Made by a program: the position numbers and the translations under genes. From the NCBI RefSeq assembly GCF_004123295.1, contig NZ_SDMK01000001.1:2216180-2280179 (forward strand): a stretch of DNA of 64,000 nucleotides. Direction: 5' to 3'. Below the pieces are notes generated by a model. It saw only the letters and a list, made by a program, of their open reading frames with translations. It searched no databases and was not told the DNA's origin. Of this stretch, positions 44,872 to 58,937 are shown in pieces; the stretch's first letter is position 1, and each line of letters begins with the position of its first letter. The stretch is from Silvibacterium dinghuense. GTDB taxonomy: Bacteria; Acidobacteriota; Terriglobia; Terriglobales; Acidobacteriaceae.

Positions 44872-46608
44872 TCAGAACGTCGCTCCGCCGTTATTCGGCT
44901 CGTTGCTCACGATCTCGCGGCCGCCGTCGCGCGCGATGACGTAGCTTTCACCCGGCAGTTGCGGCATCGACTCAGGCGAGGTCCAGAGAAAGACGCGGCC
45001 CGGTCCGTCCCATAGCTTGGCCAAGGCATCATGGTCGACGAAGACCGGCGGCGCATCGGTGGCCAGCGAGCCGGGAGCAAGATCGCCTGCGGGCGTCGAA
45101 AGAATCTGGATTGGCTGCCGGAGGTAGAAGCCAAGCGCTGAGGCGTCTTCGTAGCGCCCGTCGATAATGACCGCGTCGCCTTGTTCGACCTCGGGCCGGA
45201 TTGCCAGGGCGAGGATGGCCGAGGAGAAGACCGGCGAAAACGTATTGAGTGCGATATGCGCAGCGATGAGCACAAAGGCCATCATGCCGGCGAGGAAGCA
45301 GTTCGCGAGGCGTGCCTTGCCCCGCAGCCGCAGGATCAGATTGGCTGTTACGCCCACAGCTACCGCCGCGGCGAAGATCAGCAGCGGAATGCGGAAGGCG
45401 CCCATCGAGGCGAAGGTGAGATCGCTCAGGTAGTCGAAAAACTGCTGATGCTGACCAGGGTGGAGGTGGAGCAGCGTGGCGATATCCACTGCGAAGCCGG
45501 GAAAGGGGGCGCGCAGCGCGAGGACCACCGCGGTGACGGCCTTGATGAGTCCGGCGACGAAGAGCACCCACGCAACCACGCGGCCATAGCGCGAAGGCGC
45601 GGCCTCTTCGGCAGCGAGCCATGTCGCGCCGAGAATGGCGAAGGGCGGGAGCGCCGGCAGCAGGGAGAACTCATGGCGCTGAAAGATGCTGAACCAGACC
45701 ACGGTCACACCCAGCCACAGCGTGAGCAGCAGCAAGCCCTGTTTGCGGCAGTCGAGATGCGCGGTGCGGTTGAAGAGGCCGCGCGAGAGGCGGCTCAGGC
45801 CGGCAAGCGAGAAGAAGGTCCAGGGCGCCAGCCACAGCAGCAGGAAGTCCCAGAAGAGCAGCAGCGGTGTCGTGGCCGGCCGCGGAATCGCCGAGAGGTA
45901 AGGATGGTGAGGGTTGGCGTAATGTGCGAGGATTCGCCAGGGCAGCGCCGCCGCGCAGAAGACCAGGATGATGACCGCAGGATGCCACCGCCGCAGATGG
46001 GCGAAGTTGCGCGTGAAAAAGAGGAACAGCAGCGCGATAAGCACCGGCAGCAGTGCGCCTGCGATACCCATGGTGAGCGAGCCGAGCGCGCAGGTCAGCG
46101 CGAAGCCGATAGCCGTGCGCAGTGTGGGCGTGCGCAGCGATCGCCAGAAATAGAAGAGTGCGGCCGTGATCCACAGTGTGCACAGCAGGTGTGGAAAAAG
46201 CAGGTGCGCGAAAAGGAAGATACCGCTCGAAGTAAGCAGGATGAGCGCGCCGTAGAAGCCGGCGACCGGCGTCAGGCACATGCGCGAGGCCAGCGAGAGC
46301 GCGAGCAGGAAGAGCGCCAGCGCGGCAAAGGCCAGCGGCAGGCGCGCCGCCCAGTCGGTGACGCCGAAGACGCGGAAGCTCGCAGCGATGAGCCACGTGG
46401 GCAGCGGAGGCACGGCGAAGGAGCGGACGCCGTCGAGGTGCGGAGTGATCCAGTCGCCCGAGGAGGCCATCTCTCGTGCTGCCTCAGCCTGCAGCGAGTC
46501 AGGTCCGTCGAGCAGCGGCGGTTTGACCAGCGAGAAGGAAGCGTAGAGCAGAACCCAGAGACCGAGCAGAGGGAAGACAAAACGCTTGGCCGTTCGCAGA
46601 CTGTTCAT
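44872..46608 (-). CDS. ArnT-like GT83 membrane glycosyltransferase (578 aa)
   Basis: About twelve hydrophobic helices follow an N-terminal periplasmic-loop motif (LDGPDSLQAEAAREMASSGD) that corresponds to the acidic catalytic loop of ArnT/PMT enzymes (there DETRYAEIPREM). PPLPTWLIAASFRVFGVTDW is also typical. Such enzymes move sugars from undecaprenyl phosphate to lipid A or proteins. The last ~120 residues form a soluble domain (AVIIDGRYEDASALGFYLRQ). Substrate unknown; it is divergent from the Rieske oxygenase. Confidence 0.8.
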   Translation of the reverse strand: MNSLRTAKRFVFPLLGLWVLLYASFSLVKPPLLDGPDSLQAEAAREMASSGDWITPHLDGVRSFAVPPLPTWLIAASFRVFGVTDWAARLPLAFAALALFLLALSLASRMCLTPVAGFYGALILLTSSGIFLFAHLLFPHLLCTLWITAALFYFWRSLRTPTLRTAIGFALTCALGSLTMGIAGALLPVLIALLFLFFTRNFAHLRRWHPAVIILVFCAAALPWRILAHYANPHHPYLSAIPRPATTPLLLFWDFLLLWLAPWTFFSLAGLSRLSRGLFNRTAHLDCRKQGLLLLTLWLGVTVVWFSIFQRHEFSLLPALPPFAILGATWLAAEEAAPSRYGRVVAWVLFVAGLIKAVTAVVLALRAPFPGFAVDIATLLHLHPGQHQQFFDYLSDLTFASMGAFRIPLLIFAAAVAVGVTANLILRLRGKARLANCFLAGMMAFVLIAAHIALNTFSPVFSSAILALAIRPEVEQGDAVIIDGRYEDASALGFYLRQPIQILSTPAGDLAPGSLATDAPPVFVDHDALAKLWDGPGRVFLWTSPESMPQLPGESYVIARDGGREIVSNEPNNGGATF

Positions 46609-46795
46609 CGAGACCTATCCTTTGAGGACGTGCTCTGCGCAGCGAGCGGCGCACGGGCCCGTGGGGATTGTCCCAGTCCTGCAGGTCTGGTCCCGGTGGG
46701 CATTGCCCGATTATAGAGAACCCAAGGCTCGTCCGGCAGTGAGGTACCGCACCACGGCTGCGCGAGACTTGGGTGAGAATAGAGAGGTGCAACGC

Positions 46796-47878
46796 GTGAA
46801 CATGGTGACCCTTCCTTCGATTCCGGCGACGACGCTGATCTACAACGATTGGTACCCCGCGATGCGCAGCGATCTGCTGCGGGGCAAGAAGATGCAGGCC
46901 GTCATGCTGATGGGCATCCCCATGGTGCTGGGCCGGCGCGAGGATGGAAGGATCTTCGCCATGCGCGATGCCTGCCCGCACCGCGGCATCCCGCTCTCCG
47001 ACGGCTGGTTCGATGGGAAGAACGTGACCTGCAAGTATCACGGATGGGCCTTCGAGCCCTGTTCGGGCCAGTGCACGGCGATCCCTTCGCTGACCTCGCA
47101 GGATACGCTCGATCCGAACAGGATTTTCGCCGGCGCGTTCCCCTGTGAAGAGCGTGACGGCTATGCCTGGGTCTATGTGCCGGAGCCAGGCTCGGGGCGC
47201 GTGCGCGCCGGTGCTGACCTGGTCCCGGTGCCGGAGCTGCCGAAATTCAGCGAGCGCTTCCGTAGCGCGTGGCTCACCGCCGACCTGCCCTGCAATGTCG
47301 ACCATGGCATCATTGGCCTGATGGATCCGGCGCACGGACCTTTCGTGCACCAGAGCTGGTGGTGGCGCCGCGCAGCCTCCATCCACGAAAAGGAAAAGCA
47401 TTTCGAGCCCATCCCGCAGGGCTTCCGCATGTCGGCTCATGCGCCCTCCGGCAACAGCGCGCCCTACAAGCTGCTCGGAGTTTATGGTGAGCCGATCACC
47501 ACGACCATTGATTTTGTGCTGCCCAACCGCCGGTATGAGACGATCCGCTGCGGGCCGAAGTGGTTCTCCAGCCTCACTACGGTGACGCCGACCACGGCCA
47601 ATGCCTGCCGCATCGATGTCTATGCGGCGTGGAATGTCTTCTACCACGTGCCCTTCGTGCTGCCGGTCGCGAAATTCTTCGGCAAGCGCTTCGTCGAGCA
47701 GGACCGCCTGACGATGGTGCAGCAGGCCGAGGGCCTGCGCTGGGAGCCGTCGCTGATGCTGATCGACGATGCCGACCGCCCGGCGAAGTGGTACTTCGCG
47801 CTCAAGCAGGCGCGGCTCGATGGCCAGCCCGAGCGCCATCCCATGAGCGGCCCGGTCACGCTGCGCTGGCGCAGCTAG
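46796..47878 (+). CDS. Rieske non-heme iron oxygenase (360 aa)
   Basis: The Rieske [2Fe-2S] motif is CPHRG (60-64) and CKYHGW (79-84). The mononuclear iron site appears as DPAHGPFVHQ (His180, His185), after VDHGIIGLM. The layout matches alpha subunits of ring-hydroxylating or O-demethylating oxygenases; the nearest types are vanillate demethylase or sterol/pheophorbide oxygenases. No reductase gene is adjacent. GTG 46796 is preferred because GAGG lies 8 nt upstream; ATG 46802 is the alternative. Substrate unknown. Confidence 0.85.
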   Translation: MNMVTLPSIPATTLIYNDWYPAMRSDLLRGKKMQAVMLMGIPMVLGRREDGRIFAMRDACPHRGIPLSDGWFDGKNVTCKYHGWAFEPCSGQCTAIPSLTSQDTLDPNRIFAGAFPCEERDGYAWVYVPEPGSGRVRAGADLVPVPELPKFSERFRSAWLTADLPCNVDHGIIGLMDPAHGPFVHQSWWWRRAASIHEKEKHFEPIPQGFRMSAHAPSGNSAPYKLLGVYGEPITTTIDFVLPNRRYETIRCGPKWFSSLTTVTPTTANACRIDVYAAWNVFYHVPFVLPVAKFFGKRFVEQDRLTMVQQAEGLRWEPSLMLIDDADRPAKWYFALKQARLDGQPERHPMSGPVTLRWRS

Positions 47879-48081
47879 CTGCTTCGCACAGGGCGAATCG
47901 CCTTCGGCACCCGCTCCCGTTGGTCGCGGCGCTAACCGCGCTGCACTCCGCCTTCGGCCTCCGCTTCCGTTGGTCGCGATGCAGATACGGTGGCCCATTC
48001 AAGCCTGAAGTTGGCTTGAGTGGGTTACCGCAGGTTCCTCTACTTCGCTTTGGTCGGGATGACAGGTCTTAGGGAAACGAA
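47879..48081. repeat. Intergenic repeats between convergent genes
   Basis: Two copies of CCTTCGGCMYCCGCTYCCGTTGGTCGCG are followed by an imperfect hairpin (CCCATTCAAGCC/GGCTTGAGTGGG, near 47996-48024) and the half-element TTTGGTCGGGATGACA. All parts recur elsewhere in this window (1805, 10580, 16195, 20580). Confidence 0.7.
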
Positions 48082-48774
48082 CTAAGCCTTGATCCGCGTG
48101 AAGGCCCGCTGAAATGCGCCTGGCACATCCGCGAGCACCGGTGCACCGTGTCCCGGCAGCACGCCGTCGAGATCGAGCGAGGCCAGCTTGCGCATGGAAG
48201 CGAGTGCCGTGGGCCGGTGCCAGGTCGCGAAGTTGCCGAACGGGAAATACCACGGGCAATCGTAAACTGCGCGCAGTGCAGGGACAGCGACGACTGCATC
48301 GCCAGCGAGCAGCATGCCGGTGGGCCGGTGCAGATACGACATGTGGCCCGGCGTGTGGCCTGGGGTCGCAATCACTTCCAGTGAGCCATAAAAATCGCCT
48401 TCGTCGAGCAGCGTGACCGGGCTGGTGGCCACGCGAGGGTACATGCCCTTGATCTTGGTCTGCGGCTCGTCCGGATCGAGCGAGAAATCGCGGCGGCCCA
48501 TGATGCGCGACTCGCGCCGTCCGATCGCCACATCCGCGCCCTGCAGGCTCCGCGCCAGCCGGTCGAGTCCACCGATGTGATCGCCGTGCGCATGCGTTAA
48601 AAGAATGCGCCGGATCGGCGTGCCAAGCGTCTTTGCCGCCGACTGGATCTCCGGGACGACGGCTGCAAACAACGTGTCGACGACGGTGATGCCGTCTTCC
48701 TCGACGACGAGATAGCAGTTCATCAAAGAACCCATGCGCGCAATACGCACGATGCCGGGCACGATCTGGTGCAT
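48082..48774 (-). CDS. Metallo-beta-lactamase-fold hydrolase (230 aa)
   Basis: The metal motif HAHGDH is at 61-66, with further ligands in TPGHTPGHMS, AGDAVV and LPGHGAPV. These are the usual binuclear-zinc ligands of glyoxalase-II-like MBL enzymes. No signal peptide; likely cytoplasmic. Substrate not assignable. It is divergent from the small gene at 48938. Confidence 0.85.
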   Translation of the reverse strand: MHQIVPGIVRIARMGSLMNCYLVVEEDGITVVDTLFAAVVPEIQSAAKTLGTPIRRILLTHAHGDHIGGLDRLARSLQGADVAIGRRESRIMGRRDFSLDPDEPQTKIKGMYPRVATSPVTLLDEGDFYGSLEVIATPGHTPGHMSYLHRPTGMLLAGDAVVAVPALRAVYDCPWYFPFGNFATWHRPTALASMRKLASLDLDGVLPGHGAPVLADVPGAFQRAFTRIKA

Positions 48775-48828
48775 GGAACTCTCCGCTCAGCGGGGCTTGA
48801 GATATCGGAATCGCCGCTTCTGGAGCCA

Positions 48829-48847
48829 GTGTCTCAAATTCAGACAC
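48829..48847. promoter_or_regulatory. Candidate operator dyad
   Basis: GTGTCTCAAATTCAGACAC has 6-bp inverted arms around a 7-nt spacer, in the 163-nt region between the divergent MBL gene and the small gene at 48938. Its position suits a regulator controlling one or both. No -24/-12 or clear -35/-10 box is assignable. Confidence 0.4.
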
Positions 48848-48937
48848 CCCTCTCAAAAAGCAGCCATCGTTCCGATGTCCTTAGTGGAGAACCTATGCCG
48901 ACCCAGGGATAAACGATCTCTTCCAGGAGGGTGCCCC

Positions 48938-49240
48938 ATGAGCCTTTCCGTTACGTCACTGTACTCTGCTGCCCAGGCAGTAGAGCCGTCCTTTCCGATC
49001 TCCTCGCTGTCCGACTCCTCGTCGGGCTCGGCTTCGAACAACGCCGCTGCGGAGAACTCCGGCGGTGGGGAACCGAAGCCCACACTGACCCAGCAGATCC
49101 GCGATCTGTACCAGCAGGGACAGACGGTCACCGAGATCGCCGCCGACCTCTACACCACCGTGTCGATCGTCGACAGCGATCTCGATTTCACACCGTCCAC
49201 TCTCGAGCTGGACAGCACCAGTGTGCAGTTGACGGCCTGA
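48938..49240 (+). CDS. Small protein with possible helix-turn-helix (100 aa)
   Basis: ATG 48938 follows a strong Shine-Dalgarno (CCAGGAGGGTGCCCC). Residues 1-48 are low-complexity and Ser-rich. Residues 50-80 (LTQQIRDLYQQGQTVTEIAA, then DLYTTVSIVDSDL) look like a recombinase- or sigma-4-type helix-turn-helix. Family not recognised. Its end is 11 nt from the end of the convergent GH57 gene. Confidence 0.6.
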   Translation: MSLSVTSLYSAAQAVEPSFPISSLSDSSSGSASNNAAAENSGGGEPKPTLTQQIRDLYQQGQTVTEIAADLYTTVSIVDSDLDFTPSTLELDSTSVQLTA

Positions 49241-49251
49241 GACGGCGAGCT

Positions 49252-51747
49252 TCAGGCGTGAGCCTGTGCGGCTGGATGCGGCGGCTCCTCCTCGATCACC
49301 AGCTCGTCCACCGAGATGCGCATCAGCTTGCCGAGCTCGAAGAAGCGGCGGCACCAGGCCGTCGGGTCGATACTGCATGACTGTCCCATGCGGCGGTAGA
49401 TGTCGTACCAGATGTTCTGCGCCTGCCAGAGGTTCAGTTCGAAGGGCAGCTCGGAGACGGTGCGCGCCACCAGCAATGCGTTCTCGAGATCGGTTGTACT
49501 CTCCGTGCCTTCGTCGACCTCGTCCTGCAGCTCGATCATTGCCCGCTTCATCTTCTGGTCGGCAATGTAGCTGAGCAACTGCTTGTCCAGCGTGACGCCG
49601 TCGGCGCGCGCCAGTCCAAGGTAGGAGCGCATCTCGATGGCATCCACCGGTTCGCTCTCGAGTGCGCGGCGGATGCCGGCGTTGATGGCGAAATTCGCCG
49701 CGGTGCTCAAGGCCGCAGGCCGCGGCAGCTTGCTCTGGCTCAGGAAGTGCAGCAATGCCGATTGATCGCGGTAGATGTTGATCAGGCTGTCTTCTACCTC
49801 GGACATCGTGCTCTTCAGGATCAGGTCGACGATGCGCAGCTGCTCATCGCGGAAGAGTGACTGGATGGAGTACGACGGGCCGGGGAAGAAGCGGTCGAAG
49901 AGACGCACGACAGACGGGAAGTCGGCGCGGATGACGGCTGTGCGTACCTGCTGCACGAACTCCTCGTAGGCCGGCGCATCGGCGTCGTTCCACGGTTTCA
50001 CGGCTGCGGTGATGTTCTGGTCGCCGAAGTGCATCACGGCAAAACAGACGGTCGTTTCTTCGTTTGTCAGGTTGGAGCAGATGTGTGCCTGGCCCATGAC
50101 GGTGCGTCCGCGGCCTGAGCTCACGACCTCGTAGCTCTTGCGCCGGATGACGTAGGAGAAGAGATCGGTCTGGTCTCCGTAGGCCTTGAAGATGGAGCTG
50201 ATGGCGTAGTGCGCTGCCACCTGCTCGAGGCCCACGCACATGTCTTTCACTGACTCTTCGTAGATGGCTGCGCCGTCCTTGCGTTCCGGCACGTTGCTCT
50301 TCGCTTCGCCGAGCAGGCGGAGGAACTCGGCTTCGAGCGCGGCGCCGGGCTCGCCAAAGAGCCTGGCGGCCAGCTGCAGCACGCGGGCGGCATAGGCGAT
50401 AATCTGCACTGTTTCAATGCCGGAGATTTCGTCGAAGAACCAGCCGCAGCTGGTGTACATCAGCAGGGCATGGCGTTCCAGTTCCATCAGCTCCAGCGCC
50501 TGCTGCAGCTGCTTCGGACCCAGGCCCTGCCTGGCATACAGCGAGAGAAAGGCGTCGCGCTTTTCGCGGTCGAGCACCACCTGAATGTAGGCGTTGCGGG
50601 CGCGGTCGAGATCGGTAAAGAGTCCTTCAGCCAGAGTGCGTACCAGCGGGGCGACGGTATCGCGCAGCCAGTCGAGCGCCTCGCGCAGCGGTTGTCTCCA
50701 GAGCTGATTCCAGCCAGGATGACCGCTGTTGCAGCCGCAGTTCGAGCGCCAGCGCTCGACGCCGTGCGCGCAGCTCCAGGAGGTGTTTTCGACGATCTGG
50801 GCTTCCGATAGGGGTGGAAACCTCTCCAGATACTCGCCGTAATTCGTGATCCTGGCGTGCTCGCCCGTGCTGATCCAGCGCAGGGCGAAGGCCAGCGCCA
50901 TCTCGCCGTAGCGATGATGGTGCCCATAGGTCTCACCATCGGTGGCGACATGCACCAGCTGCGGCCGCGAGGGGTCGTTGAATCCGCTCAGCAGGCGCTT
51001 TGCAAAGCTCTCGCCGTCGTTCAGCAGGCCTTCGAATGCAATGGCCTGCGAGCGCGGGCCATCATAAAAGAAGATGGCGATGCTGCGGCCGTCTTTCAGC
51101 TTCACGCGGTAGGGTTGCGTCGTGTCGACGGAAGCATTCGGCGTTTCGGACCAGGCCGCTTCTGCTTCCGCGGCAACGACCAGCGGACGCACGCGCGCGC
51201 ACTGGCGGGGTGCGAGGACGACAAAGCGAATCCCTTCGGCAGCCAGCAGGTCGAGCGACTCGGAGTCGACCGCGGTCTCGGCCAGCCACATGCCCTCCGG
51301 CAGGCGGCCGAAGCGGGACTGGAAGTCCGCAATACCCCAGCGGATCTGGGTGATTTTGTCCCGCCGCGAGGCCAGCGGCATGATGATGTGGTTGTAAACC
51401 TGCGCCATCGCCGAGCCATGGCCGGAGAAGCGCCTGCGGCTGTAAAGGTCGGCGTCGAGGATCATGCGATAGACACGCGGCGCATTCTCCTTGAGCCAGG
51501 AGAGCAGGGTGGGCCCGAAGTTGAAGCTGATCCAGCCGTAGTTGTTCAGGATGCGGACGATGCGGTTCTCCGCATTGACGATGCGCGCGGCGCCGTTCGG
51601 CGCATAGCACTCCGCGGTGATGCGCTCATTCCAATCGTGATAGGGAGCGGCCGAGTCCTGTGTTTCGACGGTCTCGAGCCATGGGTTCTCGCGTGGCGGC
51701 TGATAGAAGTGGCCATGAATGCAGAGATAGCGCTCGGGTGCGGGCAT
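49252..51747 (-). CDS. GH57-family glycoside hydrolase with DUF3536 (831 aa)
   Basis: GH57 enzymes act on alpha-glucans. The start HGHFYQPPRENPW (11-23) is diagnostic, the nucleophile fits Glu157 in GMWLAETAVD, and VATDGETYGHHHRYGEMALA near 270 is the second active-site region. The remaining ~450 residues are a DUF3536-type helical domain. No signal peptide, so it is probably cytoplasmic and acts in glycogen or maltodextrin metabolism. No other glycogen gene is adjacent. Confidence 0.85.
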   Translation of the reverse strand: MPAPERYLCIHGHFYQPPRENPWLETVETQDSAAPYHDWNERITAECYAPNGAARIVNAENRIVRILNNYGWISFNFGPTLLSWLKENAPRVYRMILDADLYSRRRFSGHGSAMAQVYNHIIMPLASRRDKITQIRWGIADFQSRFGRLPEGMWLAETAVDSESLDLLAAEGIRFVVLAPRQCARVRPLVVAAEAEAAWSETPNASVDTTQPYRVKLKDGRSIAIFFYDGPRSQAIAFEGLLNDGESFAKRLLSGFNDPSRPQLVHVATDGETYGHHHRYGEMALAFALRWISTGEHARITNYGEYLERFPPLSEAQIVENTSWSCAHGVERWRSNCGCNSGHPGWNQLWRQPLREALDWLRDTVAPLVRTLAEGLFTDLDRARNAYIQVVLDREKRDAFLSLYARQGLGPKQLQQALELMELERHALLMYTSCGWFFDEISGIETVQIIAYAARVLQLAARLFGEPGAALEAEFLRLLGEAKSNVPERKDGAAIYEESVKDMCVGLEQVAAHYAISSIFKAYGDQTDLFSYVIRRKSYEVVSSGRGRTVMGQAHICSNLTNEETTVCFAVMHFGDQNITAAVKPWNDADAPAYEEFVQQVRTAVIRADFPSVVRLFDRFFPGPSYSIQSLFRDEQLRIVDLILKSTMSEVEDSLINIYRDQSALLHFLSQSKLPRPAALSTAANFAINAGIRRALESEPVDAIEMRSYLGLARADGVTLDKQLLSYIADQKMKRAMIELQDEVDEGTESTTDLENALLVARTVSELPFELNLWQAQNIWYDIYRRMGQSCSIDPTAWCRRFFELGKLMRISVDELVIEEEPPHPAAQAHA

Positions 51748-51937
51748 GGTAGGGGAGATTCCTCAGAGACATTATCGCCTGTTCCCCGGCAAGCCTGAGC
51801 CTGGGCATTTCTCCCCGAATATTTCTTCTCTGCGAGTGCTCCTTCTGCTCTGTTTGCGCCTGGCGCGGTTTATTGCAAAGCTGCATGTTTGCCTGGTTGC
51901 AGGCAATATGTAACTGAAATAGTTGCAAAATGGCCGC

Positions 51938-52627
51938 TTATTCCGGCGGTGGAGACGCCGATCCGGCAAGATCGCAGGCGCGCCATAAATACCAGCTCGC
52001 CACCGAGCGCCATGGGCGCCAGCGTTCGCCGCGGCGCAGCATTTCTGCCGGCTTGGCCAGCATGGAGGCGTCGAAGGGCTTGCTCTTCGGCAGGCGCTTG
52101 AAGGTGAGTGCGAATCCCTTGCGCACACCATAGTCGCTGACCGGAAAGACATCGGAGCGCCCGAGACGAAAGATCAGCAGCATCTCGACCGTCCATGGTC
52201 CGATGCCGCGTACCGAGGTGAGCCGCGCGAGGATCTCTTCATCGGAAAGACGACGGATTTGTGTGAGCGTTGGCACGGTGCCGTCGATGGTCTTCGCCGC
52301 GAGGTCGCGCAGTGCGAGAAGCTTACCCGCAGAAAGCCCGCAGCCGCGCAGGGCCTCTTCCGGCGCAGCGAGTATCTGTTCCGGTGTCGGGTGATATTCG
52401 CCAAACCAGGTGATGAGCCGCTTGAGGATTGCGGCCGCGGCCTTGCCGTGCAGCTGTTGATAGATGATCGACTCGAGCAGCGCCTCGAAGGGGGAATGCT
52501 GGCTCTTGACCCGCAGCGTATACGGGCCGGCGCGGGCGATCAGTTCACCCAGTTTCGGATCGGCTTCGGCCAGCTCACGGCAGGCCTGAACAATGTCATA
52601 GCGCGGGGCACGGCGTCCGTCATTCAT
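51938..52627 (-). CDS. DNA-3-methyladenine glycosylase II, AlkA-type (229 aa)
   Basis: It excises alkylated bases. The helix-hairpin-helix LTSVRGIGPWTVEMLL (136-151) and the catalytic Asp165 in FPVSDYGVRKG are clear. It lacks the extra N-terminal beta-domain of E. coli AlkA, as in many compact bacterial versions. It ends with a Pro-rich tail. It stands alone, separated by about 190 nt from GH57. Confidence 0.9.
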   Translation of the reverse strand: MNDGRRAPRYDIVQACRELAEADPKLGELIARAGPYTLRVKSQHSPFEALLESIIYQQLHGKAAAAILKRLITWFGEYHPTPEQILAAPEEALRGCGLSAGKLLALRDLAAKTIDGTVPTLTQIRRLSDEEILARLTSVRGIGPWTVEMLLIFRLGRSDVFPVSDYGVRKGFALTFKRLPKSKPFDASMLAKPAEMLRRGERWRPWRSVASWYLWRACDLAGSASPPPE

Positions 52628-52769
52628 GGAAATCAGGGTATCGCGGGGAGCAGTCTGCTGCGGGTGCGGCCTTGTGCGTGGTTTTGTATTTCAGATTGGC
52701 GACCGAAGCAGTCGCTGTTTCCTAAGTAGAAGTATCGAAAACTTTTTTGCATTTCTTTGTCCTTGGCTC

Positions 52770-52800
52770 TTGCAGAGTGACTTGATTTGCCTGCTATAGT
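52770..52800 (+). promoter_or_regulatory. Promoter candidate for the act-cox operon
   Basis: TGCTATAGT (52792-52800) is a good extended -10 element; TTGCAG (52770-52775) is a possible -35 at 19 bp. Transcription would start near 52807 and leave a leader of about 135 nt before actA. The rest of the 315-nt gap (52628-52942) shows no gene. Confidence 0.55.
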
Positions 52801-52942
52801 GTTGCTTCATTTTTGAGCGGTGCGTTACGGGCTGCGAAAGACAAGCGCAGCCGGAGTGCCGAAGAACGCTCTCAACGCGGGCGTGGCAGGCTTCTGGTAC
52901 TCGAAACACTTTAAGGAGTTCGAGGAAGCAGGGAAGCAATTC

Positions 52943-53826
52943 ATGGCGCAGATCTTCGACCGTAGCTCCAACGCGCTGGCCCGCATGAGTCTGGTTCTTA
53001 CTGGCTTCATCATCATTGCCCTGGGCGTGACACTCGATACCTTGCAGCGCTCCCCCTGGGTGACGCGGCAGGGACAGCGCGCCGACCAGCCCGTGCCATT
53101 CAGCCATAAGCATCACGTGCAGGGCCTTGGCCTGCAGTGCCAGTACTGTCACGTTTCCGTCGAGAAGTCGAGTTATGCGGGCATTCCGCCGACGCGCACG
53201 TGTATGAACTGCCATGCGCAGATCTGGACCAACGCCGATCTGCTCGAGCCGGTGCGGCAGAGCTGGGCCACGGGTCAATCGATCGTGTGGACCAAGGTGC
53301 ACGATCTGCCTGACTACGTCTACTTCAACCACGAGATCCACGTGAACAAGGGCATGGGCTGTTCGAGTTGTCATGGCCGCGTCGACGAGATGCCCATCAT
53401 GTATCAGCAGAACACGCTGCAGATGGAGTGGTGCCTCAACTGCCATCGCAATCCGGGGAAGAATATCCGCCCCACGAGCGAGATCTACAACATGGCGTGG
53501 AAAGGCGCATCGGAGTTGAATCCCGTGTGGTGCGCAGCCGCGGACAAGAAGACCGGCACGCCGACGGCGCAGTCGGTGACCTGCACCACCAGCGATCCTT
53601 CCTCCAGCGGAGGCGATCCGCAGCTGGCATCGTTGAAGCTTTCGCCCGCGCTCTTTGCGCAGGCTCAGATGCCGGCGCAGGTGAGCGATACTCCAGCGAC
53701 GATGCTGCCCGCCTCCAGCCTGCACTATACGAAGTTCACCAGCCAGGAAGCGCTTGGCGGCTTCCTCATCGAGCACTACAACATCCGTTCTTCGCGTGAA
53801 CTGTCGAGCTGCGAGGTATGCCACCG

Positions 53827-53830
<4 letters not shown>
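52943..53830 (+). CDS. actA: Alternative complex III pentaheme cytochrome c subunit ActA (295 aa)
   Basis: ActA carries electrons from the quinol site of alternative complex III. One N-terminal helix (LVLTGFIIIALGVTL) anchors it. Five CxxCH hemes are present: 66-70, 87-91, 140-144, 164-168 and 290-294, the number known for ActA. The periplasmic part includes the pattern QPVPFSHKHHVQGLGLQCQY. ATG 52943 gives the usual short N-terminus; the frame extends further upstream without support. It opens the respiratory operon. Confidence 0.92.
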
Positions 53831-56961
<3,131 letters not shown>

Positions 56962-56973
56962 GGGGGCTGAGCC

Positions 56974-58394
<1,421 letters not shown>

Positions 58395-58395
<1 letters not shown>

Positions 58396-58937
58396 TGCCT
58401 GTGCTTGAAGGAACTTACGGCCTGCTGGCCGAATTCGACACTCCGACCGAGCTGGTGCACGCGGCTGAGGCCGCCTATGCCTCGGGATATCGCCGCATGG
58501 ACTGCTATACGCCGTATCCGGTGGAAGAAGCAGCCGAAGCCATCGGTTTTCATAAGAACGAAGTCTCGCTGGTCTGCCTCATCGGCGGCCTGCTGGGCGT
58601 GGCGGCCATGTTCAGCCTCGAGACCTGGATTTCGCTCGTCGCCTATCCGTTGAATATCGCTGGCCGTCCTTATTTTTCCTGGCCTGCTTTCGTGGTTCCG
58701 GCCTATGAGTGGACGATTCTCTTTGCCGGCCTTTCCGCAGCCTTCGGCATGCTGGCGCTGAACGGCCTGCCGCAGCCCTACCACCCGCTCTTTCACGCGC
58801 CCAACTTCCGCAATGGCGCCACCAGTGACAAGTTCTTTCTGTGCCTTGAGTCGACCGATCCGAAGTTCGAAGTCGCCGGTTCGCGGGCCTTCCTTGAAGC
58901 GCTCGATCCGGTTTCGGTGGTGGAGGTGGAGTATTAA
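58395..58937 (+). CDS. actD: Alternative complex III subunit ActD (DUF3341, 180 aa)
   Basis: A small subunit with two central helices (VSLVCLIGGLLGVAAMF and WTILFAGLSAAFGMLAL) and soluble ends, including the family start GTYGLLAEFDTPTELVHAAE and the end LCLESTDPKFEVAGSRAFLE. It belongs to DUF3341. TGATG overlap with actC indicates coupling. Confidence 0.92.
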
